A stretch of 12,952 nucleotides of DNA from an uncultured Varibaculum sp. (GTDB taxonomy: Bacteria; Actinomycetota; Actinomycetes; Actinomycetales; Actinomycetaceae), in assembly GCF_902489465.1 (NCBI RefSeq), contig NZ_CABTZZ010000049.1:1-12952 (forward strand), in the 5' to 3' direction. Shown piece by piece: positions 6,847-12,952 of this stretch. The notes under the pieces were generated by a model. That model searched no databases, had not been told where the DNA came from, and saw only the letters and a list, made by a program, of their open reading frames with translations. Numbering within the stretch: the first letter of the stretch is position 1; each line of letters begins with the position of its first letter. Both the position numbers and the translations under genes were made by a program.

Positions 6847-8175
6847 ATGTATATTTCTCGTATTGCTCTTGATGATTACCGTAGTTTTCATCAGTGTGTA
6901 GTGCAGTTATCGCCGGGGGTAAATATTCTGGTTGGCCCCAACGGTCAAGGTAAAACCAATTTTGTAGAGGCGATTGGATATTTAACTAACTTCCATTCCC
7001 ACCGCGCTAGCGCCGATAGTGCCCTGGTTCGTTTTGCGCCCCAGTCGGCGGCGCTGGCGCAGCGCGAAAACTCGGAAATCGCAACTAGCCAGGATCAAGA
7101 TTTAGAACTTCTCGCTACCGCCGCGGGTAATACCGCTGATACTGCCACTTCCGCGGCAGCAGTTATTCGGGTGAAAGCTCATTTGCAAGAACGAGAAGTA
7201 TTGCTTGACCTGGAGATCGGATCTGGGAGGGCGAATCGGGCGCGCCTAGCCCGCAGCCCGGTTCCTTTAAAACAGGTACGCGGCCTGGTGGCCACCGCTA
7301 TGTTCGCGCCGGAAGATTTAGATATTTTGCAGGGTGACCCCGCAGCTAGGCGCCGGTTTCTGGATGATTTGCTGGTGCAATTATGGCCGGTAGAGGCCGG
7401 TACTATCACTCAGCATCAAAAAATTCTGCGCCAACGCGGAGCCCTATTAAAACAAGCGGCGAAAAAGAAGCGTCGTGGGGCAGACCTTTCGTTAGAACTG
7501 TCCACGCTTGAGGTTTGGAATAACCAATTATCCCAGGTGGGAGCGCGTCTGATTGCAGGTAGAGTTCGGGCTTTGCAGGCTCTTGCCCCCTATGCGGCGC
7601 AGGCCTATTTGCTGGTGCTCGGGGAAGAACATTTAGCGAATTCCTCGCAAACTTTGGGGCTGTCTTACCTGCCGTCTTTTAATCCGCCCGCTGATCTGGC
7701 GGATCCTCAGGCGGTTGCCAGTGCCTTACAGGAGACTTTCGCGGCTCGCCGCCAGGAAGAACTTACTCGCGGAGTAAATTTGGCAGGTGCGCACCGCGAC
7801 GATATGGCGGTGATGCTGGATGCTTTGCCAGTGAAAGGGTTTGCTTCCCACGGGGAAACTTGGAGCGCTGCCCTGGCTTTACGTCTGGGACAGTTTGAGC
7901 TGTTACGGAAGGTGGGGGAAACTCCGATCCTGATTCTAGATGACGTGTTCGCGGAGCTGGACCCCTCTCGACGCGCTGCCCTCCTGGATTTCATGGATCG
8001 CGCTGATCAGGTGCTAATTACCGCTACCAACCGCAAGGACTTGCCTGCTGAAATCGAAGGACAATTCTTTGAAGTTTTACGCGGAGGGCAGGGAACCCGG
8101 ATTCAACCTGCATCCTTGCCCGAGCAGGAGGGCGGTAATGCGGCCTCGGAAAATGATCGGGGAGATGCTTCGTGA
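6847..8175 (+). CDS. recF: DNA replication and repair ATPase RecF
   Basis: RecF is an SMC-like ATPase that, with RecO and RecR, helps load RecA on single-stranded gaps at stalled forks. The 442-residue product has Walker A GPNGQGKT (30-37), the RecF signature LAGAHRDD (312-319), and Walker B ILILDD followed by VFAELD (361-372). Conserved RANRARLARSPVPL and FAPEDLDILQGDP segments confirm the family. It is longer than the usual 370-390 residues for two reasons. An Ala/Thr/Ser/Glu-rich insert of about 35 residues lies between the first lobe and VIRVKAH (about 70-105), and there is a polar tail after the core. The start is fixed by the family pattern MYISRIALDDYRSF, although only a weak CAGG precedes it, suggesting coupling to dnaN. 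The end overlaps the next gene as GTGA. Confidence 0.96.
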   Translation: MYISRIALDDYRSFHQCVVQLSPGVNILVGPNGQGKTNFVEAIGYLTNFHSHRASADSALVRFAPQSAALAQRENSEIATSQDQDLELLATAAGNTADTATSAAAVIRVKAHLQEREVLLDLEIGSGRANRARLARSPVPLKQVRGLVATAMFAPEDLDILQGDPAARRRFLDDLLVQLWPVEAGTITQHQKILRQRGALLKQAAKKKRRGADLSLELSTLEVWNNQLSQVGARLIAGRVRALQALAPYAAQAYLLVLGEEHLANSSQTLGLSYLPSFNPPADLADPQAVASALQETFAARRQEELTRGVNLAGAHRDDMAVMLDALPVKGFASHGETWSAALALRLGQFELLRKVGETPILILDDVFAELDPSRRAALLDFMDRADQVLITATNRKDLPAEIEGQFFEVLRGGQGTRIQPASLPEQEGGNAASENDRGDAS

Positions 8176-8840
8176 GTGAGCAGCCTCAGGAAACCCCCAC
8201 CTACACCCAGCGAATGCTGCGGGCTGCCCAAGAGCATGCCTTTTCGCAGGGTTTGATCCGCATGTCTGCCAGCGAGCTGCGGCGCTTTCGGGGAAGACGA
8301 AACTGGGATGGGCTCGCTACCTCCCCTATGGCCGAGGACGCATCCGCCACTGAGTTTGGGGAGATTTCTTTAGGGAGAGTTAAAGGTATCAATGACAGCT
8401 ATGCTCGTGATCAGGTTCCGGGATTAGCTCAATTGCAGCCCTCTCCCGGGCTTGCGGGGGCAGGGAATGGTGGCAGATGGTCACGCCGAGAACCGCGCAG
8501 TTTAGGGGCGGTTTGGAAAACTTATGTGCGAAATTTTGGGCTCGGGAAGCTACTTGATGAAGGTAAACTAAAAGCCAATTGGGAACAAATCGTTGGCCCT
8601 CAGGTAGCCCAACATGCCCAGATTGAATCCATTAAAGATGGAGACGTGATTTTGCGTTGCGACTCTACCCGCTGGGCCAGCGAGCTACGCAATCTGACTC
8701 CCCAACTAATGGGTCTAATCGAAGATCATGCCGGGGCAGTAGTGATCAAACGGTTGATTGTGTTAGGCCCGAAGGCGCCCTCGTGGAAATATGGGCCGCG
8801 TTCGGTGAAAGGGCGCGGTCCGCGCGATACCTATGGTTGA
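8172..8840 (+). CDS. dciA: DUF721 protein, probable replicative helicase loader DciA
   Basis: DUF721 proteins next to recF are now understood as DciA, the widespread factor that helps deliver the DnaB helicase in bacteria lacking DnaC/DnaI. The 222-residue product has an N-terminal helix-rich region (MLRAAQEHAFSQGL) and a variable Gly/Pro-rich linker to about residue 110. The DUF721 domain follows: GAVWKTYVRNFG, NWEQIVGPQVAQHAQIESI, DGDVILRCDSTRWASELR. The tail GPRSVKGRGPRDTYG is the conserved actinobacterial ending. The GTG start sits in a 4-base overlap with the recF stop, so translation is coupled. In most relatives gyrB follows; here a methyltransferase gene overlaps the last 8 bases. Family assignment is firm; the loader function is transferred from studied homologues. 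Confidence 0.93.
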   Translation: MSEQPQETPTYTQRMLRAAQEHAFSQGLIRMSASELRRFRGRRNWDGLATSPMAEDASATEFGEISLGRVKGINDSYARDQVPGLAQLQPSPGLAGAGNGGRWSRREPRSLGAVWKTYVRNFGLGKLLDEGKLKANWEQIVGPQVAQHAQIESIKDGDVILRCDSTRWASELRNLTPQLMGLIEDHAGAVVIKRLIVLGPKAPSWKYGPRSVKGRGPRDTYG

Positions 8841-9624
8841 TTTAGGTCCGCCTCCCGGAAGCGTTACCGATAGCCAGCAGGTAGGGGGCGCTGCTATCGG
8901 GGGAAACCCCTACACCTTGGCCGGAACCGATTACGAGCGCTACCGCCCCAACTATCCGCCGCTCGCGGTAGACGCGGCACTATCCGGGCTACAAAACCCG
9001 AACATACTTGATGTTGGGGCTGGTAGCGGCAAATTTACTCGAGCATTAGCAGAACGGGGAATCACTGTTAGTGCCCTAGAGCCCGCGGCAGCAATGCGCG
9101 AAATGTTCCGCGAATCCCTTCCCCAAATCCCCTTATACGAGGGTAAAGCCGAGGACGTGGCCGAAATATTTGCCCCCGGAACCTTCGATGCGCTGTGCTT
9201 TGCACAATGCTGGCACTGGGTAGATAGGGAGGCGGCTTGCGCGGCAGCAGCTAAAGTACTTAAACCCGGCGGGAGGCTAGTGATTATATATAACCAAATG
9301 AATGTGTCTTTTCCCTGGATAAAGCGGCTTTCTAGGGTGATGCGTTCGGGGGATGTACACCATCCTGACCGCGTACCTCAGCTGGGCAAGGGATTCGCAA
9401 AACCGGAGCTACGCCTTTTCCAATGGGGAATATCGCTACCGGTAGCTGCCCTTTTTACCTTGGCGAAAACCCGCTCATCCTATCTGCGAGCCAGCGTCAA
9501 CGGAAAGCGGCATTTGCAGACTAATCTGAGCTCTTATTTATTCGATGATTTAGCTTTAAACCCTGAGCAAAGCGTGACTTTGCCGTATTACACCCTGGTG
9601 TGGATCGCCTCGGTGGCTAATTAG
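8833..9624 (+). CDS. Class I SAM-dependent methyltransferase (methyltransferase type 11)
   Basis: The product probably transfers a methyl group from S-adenosylmethionine to an unknown small molecule. The 263-residue protein opens with a loose leader, then DYERYRPNYPP (33-43), the entry motif of the UbiE/trans-aconitate-methyltransferase-like group. SAM-binding motif I is ILDVGAGSG (58-66), the acidic residue ending strand 2 is Glu83 in SALEP, and the later motifs are FDALCFAQCWHWVD and VLKPGGRLVIIYNQM. The C-terminal third is less conserved and probably sets the substrate. The ATG overlaps the dciA stop by 8 bases and lacks a clear ribosome site, so it relies on coupling and belongs to the same transcript. 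It is not part of the usual dnaN-recF cluster, and I cannot assign the substrate. Confidence 0.85.
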   Translation: MVDLGPPPGSVTDSQQVGGAAIGGNPYTLAGTDYERYRPNYPPLAVDAALSGLQNPNILDVGAGSGKFTRALAERGITVSALEPAAAMREMFRESLPQIPLYEGKAEDVAEIFAPGTFDALCFAQCWHWVDREAACAAAAKVLKPGGRLVIIYNQMNVSFPWIKRLSRVMRSGDVHHPDRVPQLGKGFAKPELRLFQWGISLPVAALFTLAKTRSSYLRASVNGKRHLQTNLSSYLFDDLALNPEQSVTLPYYTLVWIASVAN

Positions 9625-9625
9625 A

Positions 9626-9645
9626 TACCTGCCTTATTGCAGGTA
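9626..9645 (+). terminator. Small hairpin just after the methyltransferase gene
   Basis: TACCTGC (9626-9632) and GCAGGTA (9639-9645) form a perfect 7-bp stem with the loop CTTATT, starting one base after the stop codon. No T-tract follows, so efficient intrinsic termination is doubtful. It may mark the transcript end or protect the 3' end of the dnaN-recF-dciA-methyltransferase message. Confidence 0.35.
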
Positions 9646-9657
9646 GAGGCGGTTTAG

Positions 9658-9685
9658 CTGACTAGTTTTGGGACTTGGAAATAAT
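9658..9685 (+). promoter_or_regulatory. Possible promoter upstream of pstS
   Basis: CTGACT (9658-9663) and AATAAT (9680-9685) are separated by 16 bases and match the -35 and -10 consensus in 4 and 5 of 6 positions. They lie directly upstream of the PHO-box-like sequence. If PhoP-type activation applies, the real promoter could instead lie downstream of that box, where no good -10 hexamer is obvious. Confidence 0.25.
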
Positions 9686-9724
9686 GTTCACCAAAAATTA
9701 ACGCTGGCTTCAGAGAGGCGTTAA
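9686..9724 (+). promoter_or_regulatory. Candidate PHO-box-like operator and inverted repeat before pstS
   Basis: GTTCACC (9686-9692) equals the core of the 11-base direct repeat units bound by the phosphate regulator PhoP in Streptomyces. At 11-base steps the next units begin ATTAA (9697) and CTTCA (9708), which fits a degenerate row of repeats. The same stretch holds the inverted repeat TTAACGC (9698-9704) / GCGTTAA (9718-9724). Position, about 60-95 bases before pstS, suits a phosphate-starvation operator. Matches after the first unit are weak. Confidence 0.4.
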
Positions 9725-9781
9725 CTTCGTGTCTTAGCTTGCAAGTGTCAATGAAAGATCTAAAAGAATTGAAGGAAAGAC

Positions 9782-10882
9782 ATGCGCAAGAGCATTAAAT
9801 CTTTAGCTGTTATCGCTGGTCTTGCCCTTTCGGCAACCAGCTTGGCCGCCTGTGGTTCCGATAACGCTACGGGGACAGCTGAAAACACCAAGAAAGTAGA
9901 GACCACCGATATTTCTGGCAAACTTGCAGGCGCGGGCGCATCCTCCCAAAAGAGCGCAGTTGAGGCCTGGAAAGCCGGGTTTGCGGATGTAGCTAAAAAT
10001 GTAGAAGTAACCTATGACCCGACTGGTTCCGGGGCAGGGGTTACTACCTTCTTACAGGGAGGCGTAGCCTTCGCGGGCACTGACGAGGCGCTTTCCAGCG
10101 AAGAAGTCGATAAATCCGCTGCGGTTTGCAAAGACTCCAAGGCGATTAACCTGCCGGTTTATGTATCTCCAGTGGTGGTTGCCTTCAACTTGGAGGGAAT
10201 CAAGACGCTGAATATGAAACCGGAAACCATCTCCAAGATTTTCCGGGGAGAAATCACCAAGTGGAATGATCCGGCAATCGCCGCCGATAACGCGGATGCG
10301 AAACTTCCCGATTCCAAGATTGTGGCTATTCACCGTGCTGACCAGTCAGGTACCACCGAGAACTTTACCGATTACCTGCACGCGGCAGCTCCTAGTGCTT
10401 GGCCGGATGATCCTTCCAAGGATTGGCCGGTAGCAGGGGGCGAATCCGGAGATAAAACCGCGGGGGTAGTCGATAACTTGAAGAAAACTGAAGGCGCAAT
10501 CGGTTATATCGATGCCTCGCAAGCCGGTGACTTCGGAACTGCCGCGCTGCAGGCAGGAGACGGTTTCGTGGAATACTCTGCCGAGGCAGCTGCCAAGATC
10601 GTTGAAAGTGCCAAAGTTGAGGACGGGCGGGAAAAGAACGACCTGGCGTTGAACCTGAACCGCACCCCGGATGATCCCGAAGCCTACCCGCTGGTACTGG
10701 TTTCCTACTACGCGGTTTGCCCGCAGTACAAAGATACCAACACCGCCAAAATGGTGAAAGCTTGGGTTAACTATGTGGTATCCGCTGAGGGACAGCAAAA
10801 AGCTGCCGAGGCAGCCGGATCTGCGCCCCTAGGTGCGGAAATCACCAAGAAGATCACTACTGCGCTCGACGAAATCAAATAA
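9782..10882 (+). CDS. pstS: Phosphate-binding lipoprotein of the Pst ABC transporter
   Basis: PstS binds inorganic phosphate outside the cell and delivers it to the PstC-PstA channel. The 366-residue product starts with a lipoprotein signal: MRKSIK, a hydrophobic core and lipobox LAAC with Cys24 as the modified residue. Phosphate-contact segments are visible: LAGAGASSQ (48-56), TGSGAG (81-86), FAGTDE (97-102) with its conserved acidic residue, and RADQSGTTENF (185-195). VYVSPVVVAFNL and FRGEITKWNDPAI are further PstS hallmarks. The ATG follows AAGGAAAG at good spacing. pstC lies 80 bases downstream, beyond a strong stem-loop. The gene is probably induced by phosphate shortage, as suggested by the GTTCACC sequence upstream. 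Family and role are secure. Confidence 0.96.
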   Translation: MRKSIKSLAVIAGLALSATSLAACGSDNATGTAENTKKVETTDISGKLAGAGASSQKSAVEAWKAGFADVAKNVEVTYDPTGSGAGVTTFLQGGVAFAGTDEALSSEEVDKSAAVCKDSKAINLPVYVSPVVVAFNLEGIKTLNMKPETISKIFRGEITKWNDPAIAADNADAKLPDSKIVAIHRADQSGTTENFTDYLHAAAPSAWPDDPSKDWPVAGGESGDKTAGVVDNLKKTEGAIGYIDASQAGDFGTAALQAGDGFVEYSAEAAAKIVESAKVEDGREKNDLALNLNRTPDDPEAYPLVLVSYYAVCPQYKDTNTAKMVKAWVNYVVSAEGQQKAAEAAGSAPLGAEITKKITTALDEIK

Positions 10883-10906
10883 GACCCCCCATATTTGGGC
10901 AATGGT

Positions 10907-10943
10907 GGCCAGGGGTACCGGAGAAATACCGGTATCCCTGGCC
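10907..10943 (+). promoter_or_regulatory. Strong stem-loop between pstS and pstC
   Basis: Positions 10907-10921 (GGCCAGGGGTACCGG) pair with 10929-10943 (CCGGTATCCCTGGCC) over 15 bp, with one G-U pair and the loop AGAAATA. No T-tract follows; TTAACCACC and the pstC ribosome site come next. Such intercistronic hairpins are known to stabilise the upstream message or reduce read-through, giving far more binding protein than permease. It could also act as a partial terminator. Confidence 0.7.
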
Positions 10944-10962
10944 TTAACCACCTGGAGGAAAC

Positions 10963-11934
10963 GTGAGTATCAAAACCCTCCCCGAAAAACAAGAATCAAA
11001 ACCAGCTTTCTCTCGAAAGGGAATTTTCAACTGGGATGGACTGTTTTATCTAGCTACCAAAGGTTCAGCGGTAGTCATTGCCGCCGTGCTAGCCCTGGTA
11101 GCGATGTTCCTGACTTTGCAAGCATGGCCGGCAATCTCTAACCCGGATCTGCGCCTGCGAATGCGCGGACGTACCGAAATGGTTAGCATCTGGGAGTACG
11201 TCGCGCCTCAGTTATTTGGAACGGTGCTGGCAGCAGCAGTTGCCTTGGCGATTGCGATGCCGCTTTCGATGGCACTGGCAGTATTTATTAACTTCTATGC
11301 TCCTAAGAAAATCTCGGCAATAATCGCCGGATTGATTGACGTAATGGTAGCGATCCCTTCGGTCGTTTATGGCCTGTGGGGCGGACTGGTGTTATTGCCA
11401 ATCTTGCAGCCGGTTATGGAGTTTCTCGCCACCTATTTCGGCTGGTTCCCGTTGTTTTCCGGACCGGTTTCTCCGATTGGACGGGTTATTTTCTCCGCTT
11501 CAGCAGTGTTGGCGATTATGGTGATTCCGATTATCACTGCGCTGTGTCGAGAGGTTTATGCTCGCGCCCCCAGCTTGGAAATGGAGGCGGCGTTAGCCTT
11601 GGGAGCTACTAAGTGGGAAATGATAAAAACCGTGGTCTTACCGTTCGGACGTTCCGGTACGGTTTCAGCGGCGATGATCGGACTCGGTCGCGCTCTGGGA
11701 GAAACTATGGCAGTGGCGATGGTACTTTCTCCCGGCGCCTCCTACGTATGGTCGCTGTTTCGGGCGGGAGCGCACTCTACGATTGCCTCCAATATCGCCC
11801 TGCAGTTCCCAGAGGCTGATTCCAATATGGCGGCAGCGCTAATCTTCACCGGTCTAGTGCTGTTCGTGCTGACATTACTGGTCAATTCGGGTGCACGTTG
11901 GTTGGTAGCTCGTAAAGAAAGTGCGGGGAAATAA
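10963..11934 (+). CDS. pstC: Phosphate ABC transporter permease PstC
   Basis: PstC is one half of the membrane channel for phosphate import. The 323-residue protein has a polar leader of about 30 residues, a first helix (about 32-53), the extracytoplasmic segment MVSIWEYVAPQLFGT, and five further membrane segments. The EAA-type ATPase-docking loop is EAALALGATKWEMIKTVVLPFGRSG (208-232 region). Family motifs include FINFYAP, AIPSVVYGLWG and GLGRALGETMAVAMV, in which Arg and Glu are characteristic of phosphate permeases. The GTG start is set by GGAGG (10954-10958) four bases upstream. The stop TAA is followed immediately by the ATG of pstA, so the two are cotranslated. Confidence 0.95.
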   Translation: MSIKTLPEKQESKPAFSRKGIFNWDGLFYLATKGSAVVIAAVLALVAMFLTLQAWPAISNPDLRLRMRGRTEMVSIWEYVAPQLFGTVLAAAVALAIAMPLSMALAVFINFYAPKKISAIIAGLIDVMVAIPSVVYGLWGGLVLLPILQPVMEFLATYFGWFPLFSGPVSPIGRVIFSASAVLAIMVIPIITALCREVYARAPSLEMEAALALGATKWEMIKTVVLPFGRSGTVSAAMIGLGRALGETMAVAMVLSPGASYVWSLFRAGAHSTIASNIALQFPEADSNMAAALIFTGLVLFVLTLLVNSGARWLVARKESAGK

Positions 11935-12952
11935 ATGAGTGAACAAAATCAGAATCAGGGCGACCTGAAGTTGAAACAACAATCTATAGGCATCGGCAAA
12001 GATTCCGCCAGTCCCCGAGCAGTTAGTCAGGGTAAAAACGATAAGCTTGCGGCTTTATCTTCCTCGGATAATACCTCTGCTTTGCAGGCGGTAATCCTAG
12101 AGAGAAAACTTAAATACCAGGAAAAACCCGACAACACCGAGTCAAAAATGCAGGTACAGCCTGCCCGGCTGGGTGGAGGAAAAGCGCTAAGTTTTCGCCG
12201 TCGCTTCACTAATAAGGCTATTGCCGCTTCTATGTGGCTTTGTGGTCTGTTGGTACTGGCGATTCTCGGATCTATCGGATACGAACTTGTTTGTCGGGGC
12301 ATCGGGATTATTTCCCCCTACTTCCTGAGCGTATCTATGAAAGGCGTGTACGGGGGGATGGAAGCTGGCGGTATCTATCACGCGATGGTGGGTACCTTAC
12401 TGATCACCCTGGTAGCAGCGGTTATTTCTGTTCCTCTGGGGCTGCTGGTAGCCATCTACCTGACCGAATATGCGGGCAACACCAAGTTCGCCAAACTCAC
12501 TACCACCTTGGTGGATGTGATGACCGGTATTCCTTCTATCGTTGCCGGCCTGTTCGCGGCGGCTTTATTCACCATGGTGATTGGCCCGGCTTACCGCTCC
12601 GGTCTCATGGGGGCAGTTGCCCTCTCGGTACTAATGATTCCCCTGGTAGTGCGTTCATCTGCTGAAATGCTACGGCTGGTACCTAATGACTTGCGAGAAG
12701 CCTCCTACGCCTTGGGGGTTCCCAAATGGCGCACTGTGATATCAATAGTGCTACGTACCTCGGCAGCGGGTTTGGTGACTTCCGTGGTGGTGGCCATTGC
12801 CCGGGTAGTGGGGGAGACGGCTCCTTTGCTGATTACCGCCGGAATGTTTGACGCGATTAACAACAATGTGTTTTCCGGTCGCATGGAAACTCTGCCGGTC
12901 TATATTTACCAGCAATACACCTCCACAGTTTCGTATGCCGTCTTCTGCTTGA
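11935..12952 (+). CDS. pstA: Phosphate ABC transporter permease PstA, 3' end outside the window
   Basis: PstA is the partner of PstC in the phosphate channel. The frame is open from the ATG at 11935 to the window edge, giving 339 residues without a stop; a few tens of residues are probably missing. Membrane segments begin at about residue 95 (AIAASMWLCGLLVLAIL). Family motifs follow: YLTEYAG, DVMTGIPSIVAGLF, the EAA loop DLREASYALGVPKWRTV (about 252-268), VVAIARVVGETAPLL and TLPVYIYQQYT. The first 90 or so residues are hydrophilic, rich in Gln, Lys and Ser, and unusual for PstA, which normally starts 15-30 residues before the first helix. GCGGGG (11924-11928 region) precedes the first ATG; an in-frame ATG at 12148 would remove most of the extension but has no clear ribosome site. 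pstB is expected next. Confidence 0.93.
   Translation, partial: MSEQNQNQGDLKLKQQSIGIGKDSASPRAVSQGKNDKLAALSSSDNTSALQAVILERKLKYQEKPDNTESKMQVQPARLGGGKALSFRRRFTNKAIAASMWLCGLLVLAILGSIGYELVCRGIGIISPYFLSVSMKGVYGGMEAGGIYHAMVGTLLITLVAAVISVPLGLLVAIYLTEYAGNTKFAKLTTTLVDVMTGIPSIVAGLFAAALFTMVIGPAYRSGLMGAVALSVLMIPLVVRSSAEMLRLVPNDLREASYALGVPKWRTVISIVLRTSAAGLVTSVVVAIARVVGETAPLLITAGMFDAINNNVFSGRMETLPVYIYQQYTSTVSYAVFCL

Noticed and set aside
10346..10798. Minus-strand open frame of 150 codons inside pstS
   Set aside because: It lies fully antisense to a confidently identified gene, has no motifs, and is explained by codon bias of the opposite strand.

Overview
The window reads as a contiguous piece of chromosome from a moderate-GC actinobacterium, most likely of the Actinomycetaceae type. 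That placement is an inference from protein style: DnaN, RecF and the DUF721/DciA protein resemble actinobacterial versions, including a DciA tail ending in GRGPRDTYG. The ABC-transporter lipoproteins carry Gram-positive lipoboxes, and GTG and TTG starts are common. The genus cannot be fixed from the sequence alone. Every convincing gene lies on the + strand.

Layout. (1) Positions 1-568 hold no convincing gene but are rich in secondary structure: a closed stem enclosing smaller hairpins (33-99), a 16-bp stem with one G-T mismatch (191-228), and a nested double inverted repeat (303-413). A 20-bp direct repeat (234-253 and 425-444) brackets the nested element. (2) Positions 569-5503 are a complete five-gene peptide-type ABC importer operon: lipoprotein receptor, two permeases and two ATPases, with junctions that touch or overlap. 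(3) Positions 5504-8840 carry dnaN, recF and dciA, the replication cluster that in most actinobacteria sits between dnaA and gyrB. Here dnaN is preceded by the peptide importer instead of dnaA, and dciA is followed by a methyltransferase instead of gyrB. (4) Positions 8833-9624 encode a class I SAM-dependent methyltransferase overlapping the end of dciA. (5) From 9782 to the window end lies the start of a high-affinity phosphate importer operon: pstS, pstC and pstA. pstA is cut by the window edge; pstB is not in view.

How the parts work together. The first operon encodes capture, membrane passage and ATP-driven import of an oligopeptide or related solute. DnaN is the replication sliding clamp, RecF helps load RecA at gaps, and DciA is the probable replicative-helicase loader. 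The pst genes encode phosphate uptake. A candidate PHO-box-like sequence precedes pstS, and a strong stem-loop between pstS and pstC probably lets the binding protein be made in excess over the channel.

I did not find a convincing undescribed multi-gene system. The best leads are the structured, repeat-bracketed region at 191-444, the broken dnaA-dnaN-recF-dciA-gyrB arrangement, the roughly 90-residue hydrophilic extension of PstA, and the stem-loops in the dnaN leader and between pstS and pstC.
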